Assembly (NCBI GenBank): GCA_951230915.1
Contig: OX579635.1
Coordinates: 49,662,001 to 49,726,000 of the forward strand
From: Antitrichia curtipendula
Lineage: Eukaryota; Streptophyta; Bryopsida; Hypnales; Leucodontaceae
Length of the DNA: 64,000 bases
Reading direction: 5' to 3'
Positions 15,534 through 29,600 of the stretch are shown here, piece after piece. Both the position numbers and the translations under genes were made by a program. Within the stretch, counting starts at the first letter, position 1, and each line of letters starts with the position of its first letter. A model generated the notes under the pieces. That model made no database searches, was not told the origin of the DNA, and saw only the letters and a list, made by a program, of their open reading frames with translations.

Positions 15534-18500
15534 TCATGGATTCAAATACCTAAGGGTATTTGCAACTTCCACAATTGGATTCAAATGCCTTCGCAAATCA
15601 AATTCCATGACATTGGATGTAGGGAGACACTTAAGTACAGGCCCACTTTTATTCCAAATTTGTTTTGATTCACGTAAGCATGGATTGAAATCACACACAA
15701 ATTCAATATTTTCACGGATGCAAATACCTAAGGGTATTTGCAACTCCCACAATTGGATTCAAGTGCCTTCCTTATTCAAATTCCATGACATTGGATGTAG
15801 GGAGGCACTTAAGTACAGGCCCACTTTTATTCCAGATTTGTTTTGATTTACGTAAGCATGCATTGAAATGACACACAAATTCAATATTTTCATGGATTCA
15901 AATACCTAAGGGTATTTGCAACTTCCACATTTGGATTCATGTGCCTTCCCAAATCAAATTCCATGACATTGGATGTAGGGAGACACTTAAGTACAGGCCC
16001 ACTTTTATTCCAAATTTGTTTTGATTCACGTAGGCATGGATTGAAATGACACACAAATTCAATATTTTCGTGCATTCAAATACCTAAGGGTATTTGCAAC
16101 TTCCACAATTGGATTCAAGTGCCTTCCTTACTCAAATTCCATGACATTGAATGTAGGGAGACACTCAAGTACAGGCCCACTTTTATTCCAAATTTGTTTG
16201 GATTCACGTAGGCATGGATTGAAATCACATACAAATTTAATATATTCATGGATTCAAATACCTAAGCGTATTTGCAACTTCCACAATTGGATTGAAGTGC
16301 CTTCCCAAATCAAATTCCATGACATTGGATGTAGGGAGGCACTTAAGTACAGGCCCACATTTATTCCAAATTTGTTTTGATTTACGTAAGCATGCATTGA
16401 AATGACACACAAATTCAATATTTTCATGGATTTAAATACCTAAGGGTATTTGCAACTTCCACAATTGGATTCAAGTGCCTTCCCAAATCAAATTCCATGA
16501 CATTGGATGTAGGGAGACACTTAAGTACAGGCCCACTTTTATTCCAAATTTGTTTTGATTCATGTAGGCATGCATTGAAATGACACACAAATTCAATATT
16601 TTCATAGATTCAATTACCTAAGGGTATTTGCAACTTCCACAATTGGATTCAAGTGCCTTCCCAAATCAAATTCCATGACATTGGATGTAGAAAGACACTT
16701 AAGTACAGGCCCACTTTTATTCCAAATTTGTTTTGATTCATGTAGGCATGGATTGAAATGACACACAAATTCAATATTTTCATAGATTCAAATACCTAAG
16801 GGTATTTGCAACTTCCACAATTGGATTCAAGTGCCTTCCCAAATCAAATTCCATGACATTGGATGTAGGGAGACACTTAAGTACAGGCCCACTTTTATTC
16901 CAAATTTGTTTTGATTCATGTAGGCATGGATTGAAATGACACACAAATTCAATATTTTCATGGATTCAAATACCTAAGGGTATTTGCAACTTCCACAATT
17001 GGATTCAAGTGCCCTACCAAATCAAATTCCATGACATTGGATGTAGGGAGACACTCAAGTACAGGCCCACTTTTATTCCAAATTTGTTTGGATTCACGTA
17101 GGCATGGATTGAAATCACATACAAATTCAATATTTTCATGGATAAATACCTAAGCGTATTTGCAACTTCCACAATTGGATTGAAGTGCCTTCCCAAATCA
17201 AATTCCATGACATTGGATGTAGGGAGACACTTAAGTACAGGCCCACTTTTATTCCAAATTTGTTTGGAATCACGTAGGCATGGATTGAAATCACATACAA
17301 ATTCAATATTTTCATGGATTCAAATACCTAAGCGTATTTGCAACTTCCACAATTGGATTGAAGTGCCTTCCCAAATCAAATTCCATGACATTGGATGTAG
17401 AGAGACACTTAAGTACAGGCCCACTTTTATTCCAAATTTGTTTTGATTCACGTAGGCATGGATTGAAATCACATACAAATTCAATATTTTCATGGATTCA
17501 AATACCTAAGCGTATTTGCAACTCCCACAATTGGATTCAAGTGCCTTCCCAAATCAAATTCCATGACATTGGATGTAGGAAGACACTTAAGTACAAGCCC
17601 ACTTTCATTCCAAATTTGTTTTGATTCACGTAGGCATGGATTGAAATGACACACAAATTCAATATTTTCATGCATTCAAATACCTAAGGGTATTTGCAAC
17701 TTCCACAATTGGATTCAAGTGCCTTCCCAAATCAAATTCCATGACATTGGATGTAGGAAGACACTTAAGTACAAGCCCACTTTTATTCCAAATTTGTTTT
17801 GATTCACGTAAGCATGAATTGAAATGACACACAAATTCAATATTTTCATGGATTCAAATACCTAAGGGTATTTGCAACTCCCACAATTGGATTCAAGTGC
17901 CTTCCTTATTCAAATTCCATGACATTGGATGTAGGGAGACACTTAAATACAGGCCCACTCTTATTCCAAATTTGTTTTGATTCACGTAAGCATGGATTGA
18001 AATCACACTCAAATTCAATATTTTCATGGATTCAAATACCTAAGGGTATTTGCAACTTCTACAATTGGATTCAAGTGCCTTCCCAAATCAAATTCCATGA
18101 CATTGGATGTAGGGAGACACTTAAGTACAGGCCCATTTTTATTCCACATTTGTTTTGATTCACGTAAGCATGGATGGAAATGACACACAAATTCAATATT
18201 TTCATGGATTCAATTACCTAAGGGTATTTGCAACTTCCACAATTGGGTTTAAGTGCCTTCCCAAATCAAATTCCATGACATTGGATGTAGGAAGACACTT
18301 AAGTACAAGCCCACTTTTATTCCAAATTTGTTTTGATTCACGTAAGCATGGATTGAAATCACACACAAATTCAATATTTTCATGGATTCAAATACCTAAG
18401 GGTATTTGCAACTTCCAGAATTGGGTTTAAGTGCCTTCCCAAATCAAATTCCATGACATTGGATGTAGGGAGACACTTAAGTACAAGCCCACTTTTATTC

Positions 18501-21500
18501 CAAATTTGTTTTGATTCACGTAAGCATGGATTGAAATGACACACAAATTCAATATTTTCATGGATTCAAATACCCAAGGGTATTTGCAACTCCCACAATT
18601 GGATTCAAGTGCCTTCCTTACTCAAATTCCATGACATTGGATGTAGGGAGGCACTTAAGTACAGGCCCACTTTTATTCCAAATTTGTTTTGATTTACGTA
18701 AGCATGCATTGAAATGACACACAAATTCAATATTTTCATGGATTCAAATACCTAAGGGTAATTGCAACTTCCACAATTCGATTCAAGTGCCTTCCTTACT
18801 CAAATTCCATGACATTGGATGTAGGGAGACACTCAAGTACAGGCCCACTTTTATTCCAAATTTGTTTGGATTCACGTAGGCATGGATTGAAATCACATAC
18901 AAGTTCAATATTTTCATGGATAAATACCTAAGCGTATTTGCAACTTCCACAACTGGATTGAAGTGCCTTCGTGAATCAAATTCCATGACATTGGATGTAG
19001 GGAGACACTTAAGTACAGGCCCACTTTTATTCCAAATTTGTTTTGATTCACGTAGGCATGGATTGAAATCACATACAAATTCAATATTTTCATGGATTCA
19101 AATACCTAAGCGTATTTGCAACTTCCACAATTGGATTCAAGTGCCTTCCCAAATCAAATTCCATGACATTGGCTGTAGAGAGACACTTAAGTACAGGCCC
19201 ACTTTTATTTCAAATTTGTTTGGATTCACGTATATATGGATTGAAATCACACACAAATTCAATATTTTCATGGATTCAAATACCTAAGCGTATTTGCAAC
19301 TTCCAGAATTGGATTCAAGTGCCTTCCCAAATCAAATTCCATGACATTGGATGTAAAGAGACACTTAAATACAGGCCCACTTTTATTCCAAATTTGTTTT
19401 GATTCACGTAAGCATGGATTGAAATGACACACAAATTCAATATTTTCATGGATTCAAATACCTAAGGGTATTTGCAACTCCCACAATTGGATTCAAGTGC
19501 CTTCCCAAATCAAATTCCATGACATTGGATGTAGGGAGACACTTAAATACAGGCCCACTCTTATTCCAAATTTATTTTGATTCACGTAAGTATGCATTGA
19601 AATGACACATAAATTCAATATTTTCACGGATTCAAATACCTAAGGGTATTTGCAACTTGTACAATTGGGTTCAAGTGCCGTACCAAATCAAATTCCATGA
19701 CATTGGATGTAAAAAGACACTTAAGTACACGCCCACTTTTATTCCAAATTTTTTTTGATTCACGTAAGCATGGATTGAAATGACACACAAATTCAATATT
19801 TTCATGGATTCAAATACCTAGGGTATTTGCAACTTCCACAATTGGGTTTAAGTGCCTTCCTTAATCAAATTTCATGACATTGGATGTAAAGAGACACTTA
19901 AGTACAAGCCCACTTTTATTCCAAATTTGTTTTGATTCACGTAATTTGGATTGAAATGACACACAAATTCAATATTTTCACGGATTCAAGTACCTAAGGG
20001 TATTTGCAACTTCCACAATTGGATTCAAGTGCCTTCCCAAATCAAATTCCATGACATTGGATGTAGGGAGACACTTAAGTACAGGCCCACTTTTATTCTA
20101 AATTTGTTTGGATTCACGTAGGCATGGACTGAAATCACATACAAATTCAATATTTTCATGGATTCAAATACCTAAGGGTATTTGCAACTCCCACAATTGG
20201 ATTCAAGTGCCTTCCTTACTCAAATTCCATGACATTGGATGTAGGGAGACACTTAAATACAGGCCCACTTTTATTCCAAATTTGTTTTGATTCACGTAGG
20301 CATGGATTGAAATGACACACAAATTCAATATTTTCGTGCATTCAAATACCTACGGGTATTTGCAACTTCCACAATTGGATTCAAGTGCCTTCCTTACTCA
20401 AATTCCATGACATTGGATGTAGGGAGACACTTAAATACAGGCCCACTTTTATTCCAAATTTTTTTTGATTCATGTAAGCATGGATGGAAATGACACATAA
20501 ATTCAATATTTTCACGGATTCAAATACCTAAGGGTATTTGCAACTTCTACAATTGGGTTCAAGTGCCCTACCAAATCAAATTCCATGACATTGGATGTAG
20601 GGAGACACTTAAGTACAGGCCCACTTTTATTCCAAATTTTTTTTGATTCACGTAAGCATGGATGGAAATGACACACAAATTCAATATTTTCATGAATTCA
20701 AATACCTAAGGGTATTGGCAACTTCCACAATTGGGGTTAAGTGCCTTCCCAAATCAAATTCGATGACATTGGATGTAGGGAGACACTTAAATACAGGCCC
20801 ACTTTTATTCCAAATTTGTTTTGATTCACGTAAGCATGGATTGAAATCACAAACAAATTCAATATTTTCACGGATTCAAATACCTAAGGGTATTTGCAAC
20901 TTCCACAATTGGATTCAAGTGCCTTCCTTAATCAATTTCCATGACATTGGATGTAGGGAGACACTTAAATAGAGGCCCACTTTTATTCCAAATTTGTTTT
21001 GATTCACGTAAGTATGCATTGAAATGACACATAAATTCAATATTTTCATGGATTCAAATATCTAAGGGTATTTGCAACTTCCACAATTGGGTTCATGTGC
21101 CTTCCTTAATCAAATTTCATGACATTGGATGTAAAGAGACACTTAAGTACAAGTCCACTTTTATTCCAAATTTGTTTTGATTCACGTAATTTGGATTGCA
21201 ATGACACACAAATTCAATATTTTCACGGATTCAAATACCTAAGGGTATTTGCAACTTCCACAATTGGATTCAAGTGCCTTCCCAAATCAAATTCCATGAC
21301 ATTGGATGTAGGGAGACACTTAAGTACAGGCCCACTTTTATTCCAAATTTGTTTTGATTCACGTAAGCATGGATTGAAATCACACTCAAATTCAATATTT
21401 TCATGGATTCAAATACCTAGGGTATTTGCAACTTCCACAATTGGGTTTAAGTGCCTTCCTTAATCAATTTCCATGACATTGGATGTAGGGAGACACTTAA

Positions 21501-23479
21501 ATACAGGCCCACTTTTATTCAAAATTTGTTTTGATTCACGTAAGCATGGATTGAAATCACAAACAAATTCAATATTTTCACGGATTCAAATACCTAAGGG
21601 TATTTGCAACTTGTACAATTGGGTTCAAGTGCCCTACCAAATCAAATTCCATGACATTGGATGTAAAAAGACACTTAAGTACAAGCCCACTTTTATTCAA
21701 AATTTGTTTTGATTCACGTAATTTGGATTGAAATGACACACAAATTCAATATTTTCATGGATTCAAATACCTAAGGGTATTTGCAACTTCCACAATTGGA
21801 TTCAAGTGCCTTCCCAAATCAAATTCTATGACATTGGATGTAAAGAGACACTTAAGCACAGGCCCACTTTTATTCCAAATTTGTTTTGATTCACGTAAGC
21901 ATGGATTGCAATGACACACAAATTCAATATTTTCATGGATTCAAATATCTAAGGGTATTTGCAACTTCCACAATTGGATTCAAGTGCCTTCCCAAATCAA
22001 ATTCGATGACATTGGATGTAAAGAGACACTTAAGTACAGGCCCACTTTTATTCCAAATTTTTTTTGATTCACGTAAGCATGGATAGAAATGACACACAAA
22101 TTCAATATTTTCATGGATTCAAATACCTAGGGTATTTGCAACTTCCACAATTGGGTTTATGTGCCTCCTTAATCAAATTTCATGACATTGGATGTAAAGA
22201 GACACTTAAGTACAAGCCCACTTTTATTCCAAATTTGTTTTGATTCACGTAATTTGGATTGCAATGACACACAAATTCAATATTTTCACGGATTCAAATA
22301 CCTAAAGGTATTTGCAACTTCCACAATTGGATTCAAGTGCCTTCCCAAATCAAATTCCATGACATTGGATGTAGAGAGACACTTAAGTACAGGCCCACTT
22401 TTATTCCAAATTTGTTTTGATTCACGTAAGCATGGATTGAAATGACACACAAATTCAATATTTTCATGGATTCAAATACCTAGGGTATTTGCAACTTCCA
22501 CAATTGGATTCAAGTGCCTTCCTTAATCAATTTCCATGACATTGGATGTAGGGAGACAATTAAATACAGGCCCACTTTTATTCCAAATTTGTTTTGATTC
22601 ATGTAAGCATGGATTGAAATCACACACAAATTCAATATTTTCACGGATTCAAATACCTAAGGGTATTTGCAACTTCCACAATTGGATTCAAGTGCCTTCC
22701 CAAATCAAATTCCATGACATTGGATGTAGAGAGACACTTAAGTACAAGCCCACTTTTATTCCAAATTTGTTTTGATTCACGTAAGCATGGATTGCAATGA
22801 CACATAAATTCAATATTTTCATGGATTCAAATACCTAAGGGTATTTGCAACTTCCACAATTGGATTCAAGTGCCTTCCCAAATCAAATTCCATGACATTG
22901 GATGTAAAGAGACACTTAAGTACAAGCCCACTTTTATTCCAAATTTGTTTTGATTCACGTAAGCATGGATTGAAATGACACACAAATTCAATATTTTCAT
23001 GGATTCAAATACCTAGGGTATTTGCAACTTCCACAATTGGGTTTAAGTGCCTTCCTTAATCAAATTCCATGACATTGGATGTAGGGAGACACTTAAATAC
23101 AGGCCCACTTTTATTCCAAATTTTTTTGATTCACGTAAACATGGATGGAAATGACACATAAATTCAATATTTTCATGGATTCAAATACCTAAGGGTATTT
23201 GCAACTTCTACAATTGGATTCAAGTGCCCTACCAAATCAAATTCCATGACATTGGATGTAGGGAGACACTTAAGTACAGGCCCACTTTTATTCCAAATTT
23301 TTTTTGATTCACGTAAGCATGGATTGAAATCACACACAAATTCAATATTTTCATGAATTCAAATACCTAAGGGTATTTGCAACTTCCACAATTGGATTCA
23401 AGTGCCTTCCCAAATCAAATTCCATGACATTGGATGTAAAGAGACACTTAAGTACAGGCCCACTTTTATTCCAAATTTG

Positions 23480-25560
23480 TTTTGATTCACGTAAGCATGG
23501 ATTGCAATGACACACAAATTCAATATTTTCATGGATTCAAATACCTAAGGGTATTTGCAACTTCCACAATTGGGTTTAAGTGCCTTCCTTAATCAAATTC
23601 CATGACATTGGATGTAGAGAGACACTTAAGTACAAGCCCACTTTTATTCCAAATTTGTTTTGATTCACGTAATTTGGATTGAAATGACACACAAATTCAA
23701 TATTTTCATGGATTCAAATACCTAAGGGTATTTGCAACTTCCACAATTGGATTCAAGTGCCTTCCCAAATCAAATTCCATGACATTGGATGTAAAGAGAC
23801 ACTTAAGTACAAGCCCACTTTTATTCCAAATTTGTTTTGATTCACGTAAGCATGGATTGAAATGACACACAAATTCAATATTTTCATGGATTCAAATACC
23901 TAGGGTATTTGCAACTTCCACAATTGGGTTTAAGTGCCTTCCCAAATCAAATTCCATGACATTGGATGTAAAGAGACACTTAAGTACAAGCCCACTTTTA
24001 TTCCAAATTTGTTTTGATTCACGTAAACATGGATGGAAATGACACACAAATTCAATATTTTCATGGATTCAAATACCTAAGGGTATTTGCAACTTCCACA
24101 ATTGGGTTCAAGTGCCCTCCCAAATCAAATTCCATGACATTGGATGTAGGGAGACACTTAAGTACAGGCCCACTTTTATTCCAAATTTGTTTTGATTCAC
24201 GTAAGCATGGATTGAAATGACACACAAATTTAATATCTGCACGTATACAAATACCTAGGGTATTTGCAACTTCCACAATTGGGTTTAAGTGCCTTCCTTA
24301 ATCAAATTCCATGACATTGGATGTAGAGAGACACTTAAATACAGGCCCACTTTTATTCCAAATTTTTTTGATTCACGTAAACATGGATGGAAATGACACA
24401 TAAATTCAATATTTTCATGGATTCAAATACCTAAGGGTATTTGCAACTTCCACAATTGGGTTCAAGTGCCCTCCCAAATCAAATTCCATGACATTGGATG
24501 TAGGGAGACACTTAAGTACAGGCCCACTTTTATTCCAAATTTGTTTTGATTCACGTAAGCATGGATTGAAATGACACACAAATTCAATATTTTCACGGAT
24601 TCAAATACCTAAGGGTATTTGCAACTTCCACAATTGGATTCAAGTGCCTTCCCAAATCAAATTCCATGACATTGGATGTAAAGAGACACTTAAGTACAAG
24701 CCCACTTTTATTCCAAATTTGTTTTGATTCACGTAAGCATGGATTGAAATGACACACAAATTCAATATTTTCATGGATTCAAATACCTAAGGGTATTTGC
24801 AACTTCCACAATTGGATTCAAGTGCCTTCCCAAATCAAATTCCATGACATTGGATGTAAAGAGACACTTAAGTACAAGCCCACTTTTATTCCAAATTTGT
24901 TTTGATTCACGTAAGCATGGATTGAAATGACACACAAATTCAATATTTTCATGGATTCAAATACCTAGGGTATTTGCAACTTCCACAATTGGGTTTAAGT
25001 GCCTTCCCAAATCAAATTCCATGACATTGGATGTAAAGAGACACTTAAGTACAAGCCCACTTTTATTCCAAATTTGTTTTGATTCACGTAAGCATGGATT
25101 GAAATGACACACAAATTTAATATCTGCACGTATACAAATACCTAGGGTGTTTGCAACTTCCACAATTGGGTTTAAGTGCCTTCCTTAATCAAATTCCATG
25201 ACATTGGATGTAGAGAGACACTTAAATACAGGCCCACTTTTATTCCAAATTTTTTTGATTCACGTAAACATGGATGGAAATGACACATAAATTCAATATT
25301 TTCATGGATTCAAATACCTAAGGGTATTTGCAACTTCCACAATTGGGTTCAAGTGCCCTCCCAAATCAAATTCCATGACATTGGATGTAGGGAGACACTT
25401 AAGTACAGGCCCACTTTTATTCCAAATTTGTTTTGATTCACGTAAGCATGGATTGAAATGACACACAAATTCAATATTTTCACGGATTCAAATACCTAAG
25501 GGTATTTGCAACTTCCACAATTGGATTCAAGTGCCTTCCCAAATCAAATTCCATGACATT
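23480..25560. repeat. 5-monomer duplication marked by TTTAATATCTGCACG
   Basis: The variant TTTAATATCTGCACGTATACAAATACCTAGGGT occurs at about 24,231 and 25,119 (described in two parts: TTTAATATCTGCACG then TATACAAATACC). The spacing is 888 bp, five monomers less two single-base deletions. Neighbouring variants such as the short TTTTTTTGATTCACGTAAACATGG are duplicated with it. The same marker reappears near 37,925 and 40,229, showing later dispersal. Borders are approximate. Confidence 0.65.
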
Positions 25561-26621
25561 GGATGTAAAGAGACACTTAAGTACAGGTCCACTTTTATTC
25601 CAAATTTGTTTTGATTCACGTAAGCATAGATTGCAATGACACACAAATTCAATATTTTCATGGATTCAAATACCTAAGGGTATTTGCAACTTCCACAATT
25701 GGATTCAAGTGCCTTCCTTAATAAATTTCCATGACATTGGATGTAGGGAGACACTTAAATCCAGGCCCACTTTTATTCCAAATTTGTTTTGATTCACGTA
25801 AGCATGGATTGAAATCACACATAAATTCAATATTTTCACGGATTCAAATACCTAAGGGTATTTGCAACTTCCACAATTGGGTTTAAGTGCCTTCCTTAAT
25901 CAAATTTCATGACATTGGATGTAAAGAGACACTTAAATACAGGCCCACTTTTATTCCAAATTTGTTTTGATTCACGTAAGCATGGATGGAAATGACACAT
26001 AAATTCAATATTTTCATGGATTCAAATACCTAAGGGTATTTGCAACTTCCACAATTGGATTCAAGTGCCTTCCTTAATAAATTTCCATGACATTGGATGT
26101 AGGGAGACACTTAAGTACAGGCCCACTTTTATTCCAAATTTGTTTTGATTCACGTAAGCATGGATTGCAATGACACACAAATTCAATATTTTCATGGATT
26201 CAAATATCTAAGGGTATTTGCAACTTCCACAATTGGATTCAAGTGCCTTCCCAAATCAAATTCCATGACATTGGATGTAAAGAGACACTTAAGTACAGGC
26301 CCACTTTTATTCCAAATTTGTTTTGATTCACGTAAGCATGGATTGCAATGACACACAAATTCAATATTTTCATGGATTCAAATACCTAAGGGTATTGGCA
26401 ACTTCGACAATTGGATTCAAGTGCCTTCCCAAATCAAATTCCATGACATTGGATGTAAAGAGACACTTAAATACAGGCCCACTTTTATTCCAAATTTGTT
26501 TTGATTCACGTAAGCATGGATTGAAATGACACATAAATTCAATATTTTCATGGATTCAAATACCTAGGGTATTTGCAACTTCCACAATTGGGTTTAAGTG
26601 CCTTCCTTAATCAAATTCCAT

Positions 26622-29600
26622 GACATTCGATGTAGTTTGACACTTAAATATAGGCCCTCTTTTATTCCAAATTTGTTTTGATCCACGTAAGCATGAATGG
26701 AAATGACACATAAATTCAATATTTTCACGGATTCAAATACCTAAGGGTATTTGCAACTTCCACAATTGGGTTTAAGTGCCTTCCTTAATCAAATTCCATG
26801 ACATTGGATGTAGGGAAACACTTAAATACAGGCCCACTTTTATTCCAAATTTGTTTTGATTCACGTAAGCATGGATTGAAATCACACATAAATTCAATAT
26901 TTTCACGGATTCAAATACCTAAGGGTATTGGAAACTCCCACAATTGGGTTTAAGTGCCTTCCTTAATCAAATTCCATGACATTGGATGTAGGGAGACACT
27001 TAAATACAGGCCCTCTTTTATTCCAAATTTGTTTTGATTCACGTAAGCATGGATTGCAATGACACATAAATTCAATATTTTCACGGATTCAAATACCTAA
27101 GGGTATTTGCAACTTCCACAATTGGGTTTAAGTGCCTTCTTTAATCAAATTTCATGACATTGGATGTAAAGAGACACTTAAATACAGGCCCACTTTTATT
27201 CCAAATTTGTTTTGATTCACGTAAGCATGGATGGAAATGACACATAAATTCAATATTTTCACGGATTCAAATACCTAAGGGTATTTGCAACTTCTACAAT
27301 TGGGTTCAAGTGCCCTACCAAATCAAATTCCATGACATTGGATGTAGGGAGACACTTAAGTACAAGCCCACTTTTATTCCAAATTTGTTTTGATTCACGT
27401 AAGCATGGATTGAAATGACACACAAATTCAATATCTGCACGGATTCAAATACCTAAGGGTATTTGCAACTTCCACAATTGGATTCAAGTGCCTTCCCAAA
27501 TCAAATTCCATGACATTGGTTGTAAAGAGATACTTAAGTACAGGCCCACTTTTATTCCAAATTTGTTTTGATTCACGTAACCATGGATTGCAATGACACA
27601 CAAATTCAATATTTTCATGGATTCAAATACCTAAGGGTATTTGCAACTTCCACAATTGGGTTTAAGTGCCTTCCTTAATCAAATTCCATGACATTGGATG
27701 TAGGGAGACACTTAAATACAGGCCCACTTTTATTCCAAATTTGTTTTGATTCACGTAAGCATGGATTGAAATGACACACAAATTCAATATTTTCACGGAT
27801 TCAAATACCTAAGGGTATTTGCAACTTCCACAATTGGATTCAAGTGCCTTCCCAAATCAAATTCCATGACATTGGATGTAGAAAGACACTTAAGTACAGG
27901 CCCACTTTTATTCCAAATTTGTTTGGATTCACGTAAGCATAGATTGCAATGACACACAAATTCAATATTTTCATGGATTCAAATACCTAAGGGTATTTGC
28001 AACTTCCACAATTGGATTCAAGTGCCTTCCTTAATAAATTTCCATGACATTGGATGTAGGGAGACACTTAAATCCAGGCCCACTTTTATTCCAAATTTGT
28101 TTTGATTCACGTAAGCATGGATTGAAATCACACATAAATTCAATATTTTCACGGATTCAAATACCTAAGGGTATTGGCAACTTCCACAATTGGGTTTAAG
28201 TGCCTTCCTTAATCAAATTCCATGACATTGGATGTAGGGAGACACTTAAATACAGGCCCACTTTTATTCCAAATTTGTTTTGATTCACGTAAGCATGGAT
28301 TGAAATCACACACAAATTCAATATTTTCACGGATTCAAATACCTAAGGGTATTGACAACTTCCACAATTGGGTTTAAGTGCCTTCCTTAATCAAATTTCA
28401 TGACATTGGATGTAAAGAGACACTTAAATACAGGCCCACTTTTATTCCAAATTTGTTTTGATTCACGTAAGCATGGATGGAAATGACACATAAATTCAAT
28501 ATTTTCATGGATTCAAATACCTAAGGGTATTTGCAACTTCCACAATTGGATTCAAGTGCCTTCCTTAATAAATTTCCATGACATTGGATGTAGGGAGACA
28601 CTTAAGTACAGGCCCACTTTTATTCCAAATTTGTTTTGATTCACGTAAGCATGGATTGCAATGACACACAAATTCAATATTTTCATGGATTCAAATATCT
28701 AAGGGTATTTGCAACTTCCACAATTGGATTCAAGTGCCTTCCCAAATCAAATTCCATGACATTGGATGTAAAGAGACACTTAAGTACAGGCCCACTTTTA
28801 TTCCAAATTTGTTTTGATTCACGTAAGCATGGATTGAAATGACACACAAATTCAATATTTTCATGGATTCAAATACCTAAGGGTATTGGCAACTTCCACA
28901 ATTGGATTCAAGTGCCTTCCCAAATCAAATTCCATGACATTGGATGTAAAGAGACACTTAAATACAGGCCCACTTTTATTCCAAATTTGTTTTGATTCAC
29001 GTAAGCATGGATTGAAATGACACATAAATTCAATATTTTCATGGATTCAAATACCTAGGGTATTTGCAACTTCCACAATTGGGTTTAAGTGCCTTCCTTA
29101 ATCAAATTCCATGACATTCGATGTAGTTTGACACTTAAATATAGGCCCTCTTTTATTCCAAATTTGTTTTGATCCACGTAAGCATGAATGGAAATGACAC
29201 ATAAATTCAATATTTTCACGGATTCAAATACCTAAGGGTATTTGCAACTTCCACAATTGGGTTTAAGTGCCTTCCTTAATCAAATTCCATGACATTGGAT
29301 GTAGGGAAACACTTAAATACAGGCCCACTTTTATTCCAAATTTGTTTTGATTCACGTAAGCATGGATTGAAATCACACATAAATTCAATATTTTCACGGA
29401 TTCAAATACCTAAGGGTATTGGCAACTCCCACAATTGGGTTTAAGTGCCTTCCTTAATCAAATTCCATGACATTGGATGTAGGGAGACACTTAAATACAG
29501 GCCCTCTTTTATTCCAAATTTGTTTTGATTCACGTAAGCATGGATTGCAATGACACATAAATTCAATATTTTCACGGATTCAAATACCTAAGGGTATTTG